This document shows, piece after piece, positions 32,413 to 41,763 of a stretch of 64,000 nt of DNA. Each line of letters opens with the position of its first letter. Position 1 is the stretch's first letter. This stretch comes from Lepiota brunneoincarnata (Eukaryota; Basidiomycota; Agaricomycetes; Agaricales; Agaricaceae), in contig JAEBUN010000021.1 in assembly GCA_023014365.1 (NCBI GenBank), forward strand, positions 620,001 through 684,000. The letters run 5' to 3'. The notes beneath the pieces are model-generated. The model ran no database searches. It saw nothing but the letters and a program-made list of their open reading frames with translations, and was not told where the DNA came from. Position numbers and translations under genes: made by a program.

Positions 32413-35400
32413 TTAAGTACGTTTGTTGTGGGAGCGAAGTTGTCTTTGGTTGGTTCTGGTGGGTTCTTGTTCTTTCTGGAGAATTCCATGAGCTTCTTTA
32501 TACTTGGTCAAGTACTCTTTGGCGTTCTCATGAAGCGTTTCATCGGTGATCCATTCGTTCTCCGTGTGGGAGTATCCTTTCCATTTGACGTAGTATTGGA
32601 GTTTTCCACGATGTTGTCGGTGGTTTAGAATGGCTTCTATTTCGTACTCTTCTTCTTCATTGATGATGTCTGGTGGTGGTGGAGTCGGATGAGATCCGTA
32701 TGCTTCTGTTTCGGCGTATGGAGTTAGAAGGTTTCTATGGAATATTGGATGTATCTTCCATTTGATCGGAAGTTTTAGTTTGTAGGTGAGCGGCGATAGG
32801 ACTTCTGTGATAAGGAAGGGTCCTAGTCGTTTTGGGGATATTTTGTTGGAAATGAAGGGGAGTTTGAGGTTCTTGGCTTCTAGCCATACCTTTTGACGTG
32901 TTTCAAGGGGTTTGACAGTTCTTCTGGTTCTTTGTTTCATAATGTCGGCGGAGAGTTGATGTGCCGCGTGTGCTTCCTTTCTGGCATCATCGAGGAGTCT
33001 GATGCGTTCGTCTACTGATGGAAAGTTCGATGTTTCCATTACCGTGGGTATCGGTGGAGGGTTGTATCCCATGATTAGTTCAAATGGGGATTTCTGCCTC
33101 GAGGCATGTATTTTGGAGTTGTGTGCGAATTCGGTGATAGGGAGGGTTTCTGACCAGTCAAGGGGATTCCTGGTGCAGTATATGGCGAGATAGGTCTCGA
33201 TTTCTTGATTGTATCGTTCTGTGGAACCATCTGTCTGGGGATGGTATGCGGTTGAAAATGCCTGTTGGATGTTAAGGCGTTTGGCTAGCTGTCTGAGGGA
33301 GTTGGCGGCGAATCTGGGGTCTCGATCTGATATGATTTTGTCGGGTAGTCCGAATCTGGTGAAGACTTTTTCTATTAATAGTCGTCCGATGTCATCGGCG
33401 TTTGATCGATCTGAGGTTGGGATGAAAATTACCCCCTTCGTAAGGCCGTGGTCCACCACGGACAATATCGCATTATGGCCGGCGCTAGGCGGTAGACCGG
33501 TGATAAGATCCCATGAGATCTGAGCAAATGGGCGTTTAGATGCTGGTGGAGGGATCGGTTGAGTCGGTGCGTGATCCGGTCTGCGTATAATTTTATGTTG
33601 CTGACACTCTGGACAGCCTTTGACATAGTTCTTTATGAATGTTGACATTCCTGGCCAATACACTTCTTTCTTGGCGAGGCGGTACGTTTCCTGTTCTCCA
33701 GGGTGGCCACGTGTGGGGTGGTCGTGGTACCTTGCGATGACATCGCATCTGAGTTGGAGGTCCTCTGGAATGATGACACGTTCTTGGAACGTGAGGAGTG
33801 AACCGTTCGGGGTTGGAACTGTTCCGAAGTCCTTATCGGCGGTGTTAGGGTGGGCTTCTTTTAGGAGTTTGAACGCTTCGGTGGTTCTAGCGTCGTATTT
33901 TGGTGATTCTGTGATTCTTTCTTGGAGTTCTATGTCGACGGTGGCGATAAAGAGGCGTTCTGGGAGTACTGTGATCATGTTTTGATCTTCTATGTCAGCG
34001 GTGGCGACGAAGAGGTTATTTGGAAGCATGGTGATGTCTTCGTTATCGTTGTCCTCGTCAGGGATATGGTCTGGACGTCTTGATAAGGCGTCTGGTGCGG
34101 GGATCTTTGATCCTGGGACATGTTCTAATTTGAAGTTGTAGTCAGCGAGGGTTTGTACCCATCGTGCTTGTCGGCGGTTGATTTTCTGGGGTTTGCGCCA
34201 GTATGTGAGGTTTTGGTGGTCCGTTCTGATACGGACAGTATGGGGGCTGCCAAGGAGGTAGTGGCGCCATTCTTCGAGGGCTCGGATAATAGCGAGGAGT
34301 TCCCTGTCGTAGATGTCATAATTGCGTTCCGCTGGTCCGAACGTCTTTGAATAGAATGATACGGGTTTCCGTATTCCGTTGATGTCGTATTGATACAGGA
34401 CAGCTCCTGATGCGAATTTAGAAGCATCGGCTTCTATTTCGAAGGGTTTTGTGGAGTCGGGCATGAGGAGTACCGGTTCCTTTAAGAATTCGTTTTTGAG
34501 CGTTTCGAATGCTTTCTGTTGTTCTTCTTTCCATTCGAATTTGTTTGATTTAGAAAGGAGTTGGTTCAGGGGTTTGGTATGGTGGGAGTAGTTGCGGATG
34601 AACTTTCGGTAGAAGTTGCAGAATCCGATGAATTTCCGAATATGTCGGACTGTTTTTGGTACTGGCCAGTCTTCTATTCCCTTGAGTTTTCCGGGATCCA
34701 TTTTGATCTCGTCTGGCGTGATGATCATGCCGAGGTATTCGAGTCGTTGTTTGTTGAACTCGCATTTTTCCGTTTTAAGATAGAGATCGTTTTCCTGCAG
34801 GATTTGCAGTACTTTTTCCGTAAGTCGGTCGGTTTCTTCCTGGGTTTTACCGTAGATTAGGATATCATCCATGTAGATGATGATTCCTCCTTTCTCCATT
34901 ATTTCGGAGAATAGTGTGTCCATCATATGTTGGAACGTCGCGGGACTATTGCAAAGTCCGAAAAACATGACAGTCGGTTCGAAAAGACCCATGGGAGTCT
35001 TGAACGCTGCTTTCCATTGATCGCCATCTTTGATTCTGACGTTATTGTATCCTAGGCGGACATCGAGCTTAGTGAAGTACTTAGCTCCTTTGAGTTTATC
35101 CATGATGGAAGAAATCATGGGGATTGGGTAGGCGTTTTTGACGGTGTGATCGTTTAGATAACGATAGTCTTGGCAGGGTCGGAGGTCTCCTCCTTTCTTG
35201 GCAACAAAGAAGAAGGGTGATGCCATAGGGGATTTTGAGGGGCGGATGTAGCCTTTTCGGAGGTTTTCATCTATGAATTCCTTCAGCGCTTTTTCTTCGG
35301 CAGGTGCCACTTGATAAGGTTTCATTGATTTTGCTTCGAATGTCGGTTTTAGTTCGATTTCATGATCAAACGTTCTTGATGGTGGGAATCGTTCGGAGGC

Positions 35401-36072
35401 CTTCTTGTTGAATATTTTAGCCCATCGGGCAAATCTCCGAGGGATCTCGGGTGGTTCCTTGTTTGATTCCGGTTGTTTTCCTTTTTGGTTTGCCGATTTT
35501 GTCGGATTATGTTGCTCATTGTGGAGCGTTGTAGCGTGTGTCGCTTTGGCGTTTACTTCTAATGGGGTTAGAAGCATGGGGTTCATTTCTCTTTCTAGAG
35601 AGAAGGTGTCGAGGTCAACGTTTGACAGGTTGACGTATTCTTCGGGATTTTCCTCGGGTTGAGAGGTTTTTCCGGCCATTATGTCCATGGCGATGGAGTT
35701 GAGTTCGACAGGTCGTCGTAGGGTTCTGAGGAGTTTGGAAAAGTCTTGGTGATCGATTTGGGGTTTCCAAGAGAATGTCTTGGTCTTCCAGTTGATGTCG
35801 GGATTGTATTGTTCCAACCAGGGAAATCCAATGATGAGGTCCTTCTCACCAGTGTTTGTGACGTACGCTTCTAGCGTGCAATCTCTTCCATCGATGATGG
35901 TTCTGATTTTAATATATTCATGGATCTTGCCATGTTGATTGTCAGTTCCGTCAACGTTACTGAGTGGAATTGGTTGGTCCAGCCGTTTGGTTTGATAACC
36001 ATGTCGTTCAACGACTTTGTGGGAGATAAAGTTCCCTTGGGCTCCTGAGTCTATCAGGGCGGTGATGGCCAC
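32413..36072 (-). CDS. Chromovirus pol polyprotein (protease, RT, RNase H, integrase, chromodomain)
   Basis: About 1,220 codons without a stop. Protease site LIDSGAQGNF at the start, RT with IYMDDILIY (YMDD at residues 400-403), RNase H (FEIEADASKFASGAVLYQ, RELLAIIRALEEWRHYL), integrase zinc finger H..H..C-x2-C (HPTRGHPGEQETYRLAKKEV and GCPECQQHK) and DDE core (SWDLITGLPPS, IISDRDPRF, HPQTDGSTERYNQ). The C-terminal chromodomain (about 1,142-1,197) reads YEIEAILNHR and YYVKWKGYSHTENEW. The frame is open further upstream past 36,072 and overlaps the 3' end of gag in the +1 frame, so pol is probably made by +1 frameshifting; no ATG is needed. Confidence 0.93.
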   Translation of the reverse strand: MAITALIDSGAQGNFISHKVVERHGYQTKRLDQPIPLSNVDGTDNQHGKIHEYIKIRTIIDGRDCTLEAYVTNTGEKDLIIGFPWLEQYNPDINWKTKTFSWKPQIDHQDFSKLLRTLRRPVELNSIAMDIMAGKTSQPEENPEEYVNLSNVDLDTFSLEREMNPMLLTPLEVNAKATHATTLHNEQHNPTKSANQKGKQPESNKEPPEIPRRFARWAKIFNKKASERFPPSRTFDHEIELKPTFEAKSMKPYQVAPAEEKALKEFIDENLRKGYIRPSKSPMASPFFFVAKKGGDLRPCQDYRYLNDHTVKNAYPIPMISSIMDKLKGAKYFTKLDVRLGYNNVRIKDGDQWKAAFKTPMGLFEPTVMFFGLCNSPATFQHMMDTLFSEIMEKGGIIIYMDDILIYGKTQEETDRLTEKVLQILQENDLYLKTEKCEFNKQRLEYLGMIITPDEIKMDPGKLKGIEDWPVPKTVRHIRKFIGFCNFYRKFIRNYSHHTKPLNQLLSKSNKFEWKEEQQKAFETLKNEFLKEPVLLMPDSTKPFEIEADASKFASGAVLYQYDINGIRKPVSFYSKTFGPAERNYDIYDRELLAIIRALEEWRHYLLGSPHTVRIRTDHQNLTYWRKPQKINRRQARWVQTLADYNFKLEHVPGSKIPAPDALSRRPDHIPDEDNDNEDITMLPNNLFVATADIEDQNMITVLPERLFIATVDIELQERITESPKYDARTTEAFKLLKEAHPNTADKDFGTVPTPNGSLLTFQERVIIPEDLQLRCDVIARYHDHPTRGHPGEQETYRLAKKEVYWPGMSTFIKNYVKGCPECQQHKIIRRPDHAPTQPIPPPASKRPFAQISWDLITGLPPSAGHNAILSVVDHGLTKGVIFIPTSDRSNADDIGRLLIEKVFTRFGLPDKIISDRDPRFAANSLRQLAKRLNIQQAFSTAYHPQTDGSTERYNQEIETYLAIYCTRNPLDWSETLPITEFAHNSKIHASRQKSPFELIMGYNPPPIPTVMETSNFPSVDERIRLLDDARKEAHAAHQLSADIMKQRTRRTVKPLETRQKVWLEAKNLKLPFISNKISPKRLGPFLITEVLSPLTYKLKLPIKWKIHPIFHRNLLTPYAETEAYGSHPTPPPPDIINEEEEYEIEAILNHRQHRGKLQYYVKWKGYSHTENEWITDETLHENAKEYLTKYKEAHGILQKEQEPTRTNQRQLRSHNKRT

Positions 36073-36124
36073 GGGTTTTGATGTCCGTTCACTCCAAATC
36101 TCGATGGGTAGAAAAAGGGATCGT

Positions 36125-37969
36125 TTATTCGGGGATAGTCGTAATTGTACAGAGTTTATCGAGAAAATGTCCTTCTGGGAGTGAGAGTACGAAATGTCCT
36201 TCTGAGTTCTGGAACGTGCAGGGGCACATCTGTCGACAGCGTTCCTTTTTAAAAATCCTGGAATGGACGCATCTCCGGGTCCTCACGACGGCAAGGGAGT
36301 ACTTGCGTTGCGGTGATTGCTGGGCGTTCCGGTTTGGGAATCCGGGACGAGTGTTTTGTTGTCCAGGGAAGGGACGGTTGGGGTTTCTCGCAGGGCGAGG
36401 GGGATTAGTGCGCATTCCTGGGAAGCGTCTAGCTGGCGGTGGTTGGGGGCATTTACTGACCCAATGATCTTTGGCTCCACATTGGAAGCATTCCTGGTTT
36501 TGGTATGATTTCATTTGTTGTCTGGTGACAACGGCATCTAACTCCAATGGTTCTTGTGCGGAGTTTTCTTCGGTGTATTCCGGTTGTGGGATTTCAGGAT
36601 AAGGGTCTTCGAATCCTTCTTCTATAGCGGCATGGTCTACTTCCATGGCATGTGGGTCACGTGGGGTAAATCGTGGAGCGTTGCTCCTTTGGTAGAATTG
36701 TGCGTAGGGTACGTTGTTGTTTGGACGGCTTGGTCCGCGGTTGGGTTGGTATTGGTTTCTTTGGGGAAACGTGTTTCTGGGGGTGCCATAGAGGGCGTTG
36801 ATTCGGCGGAAATTGTCATCGAGTTTGTTTGCTCGGGTGTACCAAGCGGTGATAGTTGTCGGGGGGTTTTCCGATTCGTCGATCTTCATGGCAATGCGGC
36901 GATCGATTGCTTTGCGGTATAGATCGATTAGAGTGCGATCTTCGTTTAATCCGGATTGTCGGACGAGTTCTTTGAACTGAGCGTTAAACTCGGTCATCGG
37001 TTTGCCTGCTTGGTGCAGGGTTTGAAGCCTGGTATGCGCGTACGCATGTTCGTCTGCTGGGGTGAAGTCGGCTCTCAGTCGAGCGGTGAAATTGTCCCAT
37101 GATTCCATGACTATGGGTTGTCCTTGTGGAGTTTGGGCATTTCTCTCGTGGAGGTATTGTCTAGCCCAGGCTCGGGCATCTCCTGATTGCATTGTCGAAA
37201 GGACGAATAAGGTCCTAGCGAGGTCGGTGTTGTAAGTGGTCGCATTGGCGAGCACGTAAACTTCACATTGGAAGATCCAGTCTTCGAATAGTCTTCTAGT
37301 TCCATCGAAGGCAATGGGTTTGAGGAGTCCTAACTCCTTTGGGGTAGCTGCGGCGGCCATTATTTGTAGTTGTCCGGGTGGTGGCGGCGGTGGTGACGGA
37401 GGTTGCGTTGGTCGGAAAGGTGGAGCCGGTAGGGCTAAGGGTATGGTTGGTGCGGGTAATGCGGGTGGTTGTGGATCGGGGTCTGATTGGTTGTCGTCTG
37501 TGATGTAGACGTCTGAGTCGTTATCGGTTTGAGGAGTTTTTCCTTGATTTACGGCGTATTCGTGGCGTGTGAGTAAGTTTTCTTCTGATGCGGAAAGTCC
37601 TCTTGGTTGTTTGAGGGCGTTCTTAAGTCTTTGGAGTTCGTAGTCGTTTAATGGATCTACTTTAGCGCGATATTCTTCGGCCTGCTTGCGTTTCCTTTCT
37701 TCTTGTTCGTAGTGTTCTTTTAATTCTTTTTCGTGTTGTAGTCTTTGTCGTTCTGCTAGTTCGTCAGCAAAGCTAGTTCTTGTTCGTGTTGATGTACTTG
37801 GAATGGGTGAGTCGAATGGGGATGGAGGATAGAACGGGGATGGTGTCTGAGTGGGGATAGGGTTTCTTCTGGGATCCGGGTTCTGGGTTCCTGATCCTGA
37901 GATTCTATTTCTCGATTTGGGGGGAGGGGGTGATGGGGATTCTCGGGCCGAGAATTTCTTTGGAGGCAT
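36125..37969 (-). CDS. Chromovirus gag
   Basis: 614-codon frame starting MPPKKFSARES. Pro-rich N-terminus, a charged coiled-coil-like segment (ELAERQRLQHEKELKEHYEQ), the Ty3-type capsid region (FDGTRRLFEDWIFQCEVY, then TRLQTLHQAGKPMTEFNAQF and FKELVRQSGL), and a zinc knuckle CFQCGAKDHWVSKC near the C-terminus. Structural protein of the virus-like particle. It begins 12 nt after the stop of a small leader frame, and its 3' end overlaps the pol frame. Confidence 0.92.
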   Translation of the reverse strand: MPPKKFSARESPSPPPPKSRNRISGSGTQNPDPRRNPIPTQTPSPFYPPSPFDSPIPSTSTRTRTSFADELAERQRLQHEKELKEHYEQEERKRKQAEEYRAKVDPLNDYELQRLKNALKQPRGLSASEENLLTRHEYAVNQGKTPQTDNDSDVYITDDNQSDPDPQPPALPAPTIPLALPAPPFRPTQPPSPPPPPPGQLQIMAAAATPKELGLLKPIAFDGTRRLFEDWIFQCEVYVLANATTYNTDLARTLFVLSTMQSGDARAWARQYLHERNAQTPQGQPIVMESWDNFTARLRADFTPADEHAYAHTRLQTLHQAGKPMTEFNAQFKELVRQSGLNEDRTLIDLYRKAIDRRIAMKIDESENPPTTITAWYTRANKLDDNFRRINALYGTPRNTFPQRNQYQPNRGPSRPNNNVPYAQFYQRSNAPRFTPRDPHAMEVDHAAIEEGFEDPYPEIPQPEYTEENSAQEPLELDAVVTRQQMKSYQNQECFQCGAKDHWVSKCPQPPPARRFPGMRTNPPRPARNPNRPFPGQQNTRPGFPNRNAQQSPQRKYSLAVVRTRRCVHSRIFKKERCRQMCPCTFQNSEGHFVLSLPEGHFLDKLCTITTIPE

Positions 37970-37981
37970 GGTGATATTTGT

Positions 37982-38311
37982 CTAGCGATCGATTATCGCT
38001 AGAAGTATGAAGAATTGGGTGGCGATTATGGATATCCCTGAATATAGATTCCACGATCTGACGACGCAACAGTGACAGGGGCACGTGATACGTTCGAGTT
38101 CTAGGGTGATGATTCGATAGGCGATGAGGGTGGCGGTAGAGGTGAAAACGAAAATGAGTAGGTAAGCCAGGTCTTCTGGCGGGGAGAGGTTGAGGGACGT
38201 AGCGATGGCTACACAGAGAGGCGGTTTTCTTTCGCACGTCGTTTTGAACGACCAGGGTACCTCGACGCGTTCAGTACGTCGGTGGAGTAGAGCAGAGTAG
38301 AGGGCGAGCAA
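37982..38311 (-). CDS. Small leader ORF with two hydrophobic segments, upstream of gag
   Basis: 109 codons from an ATG 17 nt past the primer site to a stop 12 nt before gag. Two hydrophobic stretches (LAYLLIFVFTSTATLIAY and ISIIATQFFILLAII) could span a membrane. A second frame of similar size overlaps it, so chance is a real alternative. No family recognised. Confidence 0.3.
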   Translation of the reverse strand: MLALYSALLHRRTERVEVPWSFKTTCERKPPLCVAIATSLNLSPPEDLAYLLIFVFTSTATLIAYRIITLELERITCPCHCCVVRSWNLYSGISIIATQFFILLAIIDR

Positions 38312-38327
38312 GAGATAAGCAGCAAAG

Positions 38328-38339
38328 TATCTTAGTGTT
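38328..38339 (-). promoter_or_regulatory. Self-priming primer-binding site of the chromovirus
   Basis: On the element strand AACACTAAGATA lies one base after the 5' LTR. It is a perfect 12-nt complement of TATCTTAGTGTT inside the same LTR (38,500-38,511), which is about 33 bp after a TATATAA box, where transcription should begin. This is the arrangement known from Tf1 and sushi elements. Confidence 0.75.
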
Positions 38340-38340
38340 T

Positions 38341-38726
38341 TGTTACCCGGGTTAGGGGTTCGCTCTTGAGTAGCACGGTGTTCGACACAGGATGTCTATA
38401 CAGACTTGGTCCTGTCCTACTAAGCGTGACTTGGAGACGACGGAGCACTATAGTCCAGCCGGTTTAAGGGCAAAGAGGTATAGGAGGCAAGAACTGTATA
38501 ACACTAAGATAAGGATACAAGGCATTGTACTGTATCCTTATATACTTCTAAGTGTGGCTGTACTCCTACTATAATAATCCAGACCGGGGTAACTATGAGT
38601 CAGAGATAAGAGAACATGAGGCATATACTAAGAATAGTCCTTCTGATGTACACTACTGATAGTTTCATAGTGACATGGGAATGTGAACTAAAAATAACTG
38701 TCCTTCTGATGTGGTTTCTGATAACA
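38341..38726 (-). repeat. 5' LTR of the chromovirus
   Basis: 386 bp. Element-strand promoter: TATATAA (in AGTATATAAGGATAC), then the inferred transcript start ATCTTAGTG about 33 bp later. Followed by duplicated target bases GGCTT on the outer side. Confidence 0.93.
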
Positions 38727-38731
38727 GGCTT

Positions 38732-41396
38732 GGACATTTACGCACCTCGTGAGTTCGACCATCTGTGCAGCGGTTGTGCGAATGGGAAGTCTCACCATCT
38801 GCCTATGCCTGACGTAAGCTCAAGCCGTTATTCCAAGATGGAACTGCTGGTACTTGACCTGACTGGACCAATGTCTGTTCCAAGTTGGGATGGGTATTTA
38901 TATGCACTCATCGTTGTGGAGGTGAGCTGCCGTTATCCTGTGGGTCGCCTCTTGAAGGATAAGGAAGGGGCCGGCGTCACTGTTCGGGATATTGTGGCCA
39001 TGTTGGAACGCCAATCTGGTCTGAAGACTCACCGTCTCTGAAGCGACAATGGGTCCAAATTTGTTAACTCTGCCATGAATCAATTCTGTCGTCGCAATGG
39101 CATCATTCACGAAACGACTATCCCTTACCTCCCTGAGCAAAATGGCATCGCTGAGCATGCCATCGCCATTTTCTTTGAGATGATCCGGTGCATGTTGCAC
39201 ACCAGTGGCATGAACCTGCGTTTCTGGGGCAAAGCTTTCATGTATGCTGTCCACATTCGCAGTTTAACACTCACCTCTGGTTTAAAGGGTATCACCCCTT
39301 ACAAGGCATGGACTGGACGCAAACCTGATGTTTCCCATCTTTGGATCTTTGGATCTCTTGGATGGGCTCATGTTCCCAAGCCGGTGTGTAAAGGCAAGTT
39401 GGAGTCGAGGGCAGTGAAGGTTCAGATGCTTGGATGGTGGACCGATGAGGCCAAGGGATATCGTCTTGAGGATTTGGAGAATGGCAAGTTGATTGCCTCT
39501 CGTGATGTCCAGTTTTACGAGGATGATGCCCCCAGCGAGTTAGCCATTGTGGATGTTGATGAACCGATGGTCTCACCTGAGACAGTTGATCGTTTGGTTG
39601 ACAACGCTGTTGCAGCGGATGTTCCCAAGCTTGGTCCAACCACCACTCTTCCCACGGCTGTCCCCCCAGATCCTGTGCCTACCGTTGACGTTGAACGTCC
39701 GGTTACCCCTCCCCATGAGTTTTCAAGTGGGAGCCTCCCTCAGCTGCCACCTGCATCTAGGAAATCCAATCGTGTACGCAAACCTGTCAAGCGCCTTGGG
39801 TTCTTGGCTATCGATGATATGTTTTCCTTAAATGGACGTGTGAACTTTGCTTTTGTTGCTGTCGCCGATGAACCTCGCACTTACCAGGAAGCCCTTCGTT
39901 CTCCCTACTCGAAGCAGTGGGAGAGTGCTATCAAGTCCGAGTTTGCTCAATTGAAGAGGGCTGGTGTTTTCAAATGGGTGGACGACTTACCCAGGGGAAA
40001 GAAAACAGTTGGAAGCCAAATTGTCTTCAAGGAGAAACTGGATGGACATGGGAAGTGAGTTAAGTTCAAAGCTCAGATCATAGCTAAAGGCTTCTCGCAG
40101 ATACCTGGAGAGGACTTCACCAAAACCTTCTCATCCGTCACCAAGTTCACCACTCTCCGCATTTTCCTCACCCTCGCTGCCTATTTAGACTTTGATATTC
40201 ATCAAGTCGATGTCGTCGCTGCCTACTTGCAAGGAGATCTTGACGAGGAGATATACATGGAGGTACCAGATGGTGTTGAGAAGTTGGGGACCGGAGGTCG
40301 TTATTGGAAGTTGCGAAAGGCCTTGTATGGTCTGAAGCAAGCTGGGAGGCAATGGAAGAAGAGATTACATGAAGTTTTGACTAAGCTCAACTTCATCCAT
40401 GCATTCGCTGATGACTGTTTATACATCAGACGAGAGAATGGGAAGATTACTCTCCTTGTACTTGTCTACGTCGATGACATGGCAGTCGCTGGCCCTGGTG
40501 GCACTTGCATTATCTTGTTCAAGACTGCCCTCAGCCAAGACTTCAAGATTACCAACCTAGGCGAGCTCAAATACATGTTGGGCATCCTTGTTACTCGGGA
40601 TCACCCCAACTGCCTCATTTACCTTAATCAGTCAGCATATATCCACCAAATCCTTGCCTGCTTTCGCATGCAGGATGCTGCTCCTGTCTCCACTCCACTT
40701 GCTGTGAAGCACGATCTCTCCACCTCCCATTCCCCCAAGACCAAAGCCGAGAAATGAGCTTACAAAGAATATGCAGGTAATATTCATTACCTCTCGCTTG
40801 TCGGCTCTCTCCTCTTTGCTACTCAGACTCGACTGGACATCCAGTTCACGCGCATTTTGCGCTATCTCAAGGGTACTGCAAATTTCCACCTTGTCTTGGG
40901 TAGGCGCAGGAACGATTCCTTCAATCTCGTTGGTTGGACAGACTCAAGTTGGGCCCAAGATCCTGATGATCAAAGGTCCGTTGGCGGTTTTGTATTCGAC
41001 GTGGCTGGTAGCTCCATCTCGTGGTCCTCAAAAAAACAGCCAACCGTTGCCACTTCCTCCGTCGAGGCCAAATATATTGCGTCTGCCAATGCTACAAAGG
41101 AAGCCATTTGGCTTCGTACCCTACTCAAGGAGCTTGATTTCCCACAGACGATGGCAACTGTCATTCACGCTGACAACCAGGGCTGTATTGCCCTCGCCAG
41201 TAATCCCATTGCTCATTCACGCGCCAAACACATCAACATACGACATCACTTTATCCGTGAACGTGTCAAATGTAATGAAGTCAGGCTCTGCTATGTCTCT
41301 ACGAAGGATATGCTTGCAGACATATTCACCAAAGCCCTCCCTCGCGATGCTTTTATAAAATTTTGCGCCGGTCTCGGTGTGGTTGCTCCCAACTGA
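38732..41396 (+). pseudogene. Copia C integrase, reverse transcriptase and RNase H
   Basis: Continues the frame cut by the chromovirus: HLCSGCANGKSH (zinc site), integrase core around LLVLDLTGPMSV, SDNGSKF and LPEQNGIAEHA, then KPDVSHLWIFGSLGW. RT: IIAKGFSQIPGEDFTKTF, VVAAYLQGDLDEEIYMEV, LRKALYGLKQAGRQW and YVDDMAVAG. RNase H: GWTDSSWAQDPDDQRSVGG, SSVEAKYIASANATKEAIWL and ADNQGCIALASNP. TGA stops at 39,039, 40,056 and 40,755 and a short deletion joining LDIQFT directly to RILRYLKG disable it. The stop codon at 41,394-41,396 lies 18 bp before the 3' LTR. Confidence 0.9.
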
Positions 41397-41414
41397 CGTC
41401 TCACTGAGTGGGAG

Positions 41415-41763
41415 TGTCGAAATGCGATTGTTCAGCTTGACGATTGTTTATTGTTTTCCTTATTTCATATTCCCTCTTACCATGGACACTGTATGTACAC
41501 GAATGAACAATTTTATTATACTACTAGGTTACAAGGTGTACTTTCATTCTAGCGTAAATAGGAGTACATAGTTTTTCTTTCTCTTATTTAAGTAGCCTAC
41601 CAAAACGGCCTAGGATCCAGTCTTCCTTACTGGATCCTAGGTGAGTAGTATGTTGCGTTGTGTCTCTGTTTAATATTGATCTAGTCTTCCTTACTGGATC
41701 CTAGTGATCCTATCTTATATATTCCGTGTCCAACGTATCTACTGCGCACTTCTATTCTCGTTA
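41415..41763 (+). repeat. 3' LTR of copia element C
   Basis: 349 bp. Near its start CpG sites appear as TpG, while the 5' copy has CpA at the same sites; the solo LTR at 49.5 kb keeps CpG. Confidence 0.92.

Larger units (their letters stand above)
30619..38726 (-). mobile_element. Ty3/gypsy chromovirus (innermost, youngest element)
   Basis: 8,108 bp with two 386-bp LTRs that read as identical, 5-bp duplication GGCTT (30,614-30,618 and 38,727-38,731), inserted in the integrase of copia C. Minus-strand order: LTR, self-priming site, small leader frame, gag, pol with C-terminal chromodomain, extra ORF with zinc knuckles, LTR. Gag and pol are open, so the element may be autonomous or only recently inactivated. 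Confidence 0.95.
28758..41763 (+). mobile_element. Ty1/copia element C (middle of the nest)
   Basis: LTRs 28,758-29,106 and 41,415-41,763 (349 bp each), target duplication TAGAG on both sides. Without the gypsy insertion and its duplicated bases it is about 4.9 kb, with one gag-pol frame. It lies within the start of the element A reverse transcriptase; codons on either side (GSK / VFKVKH..DGSI, then EHYKA) rejoin when C and one TAGAG copy are removed. It is defective: three in-frame TGA codons, a deletion before RNase H, and an altered protease site. Confidence 0.92.
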
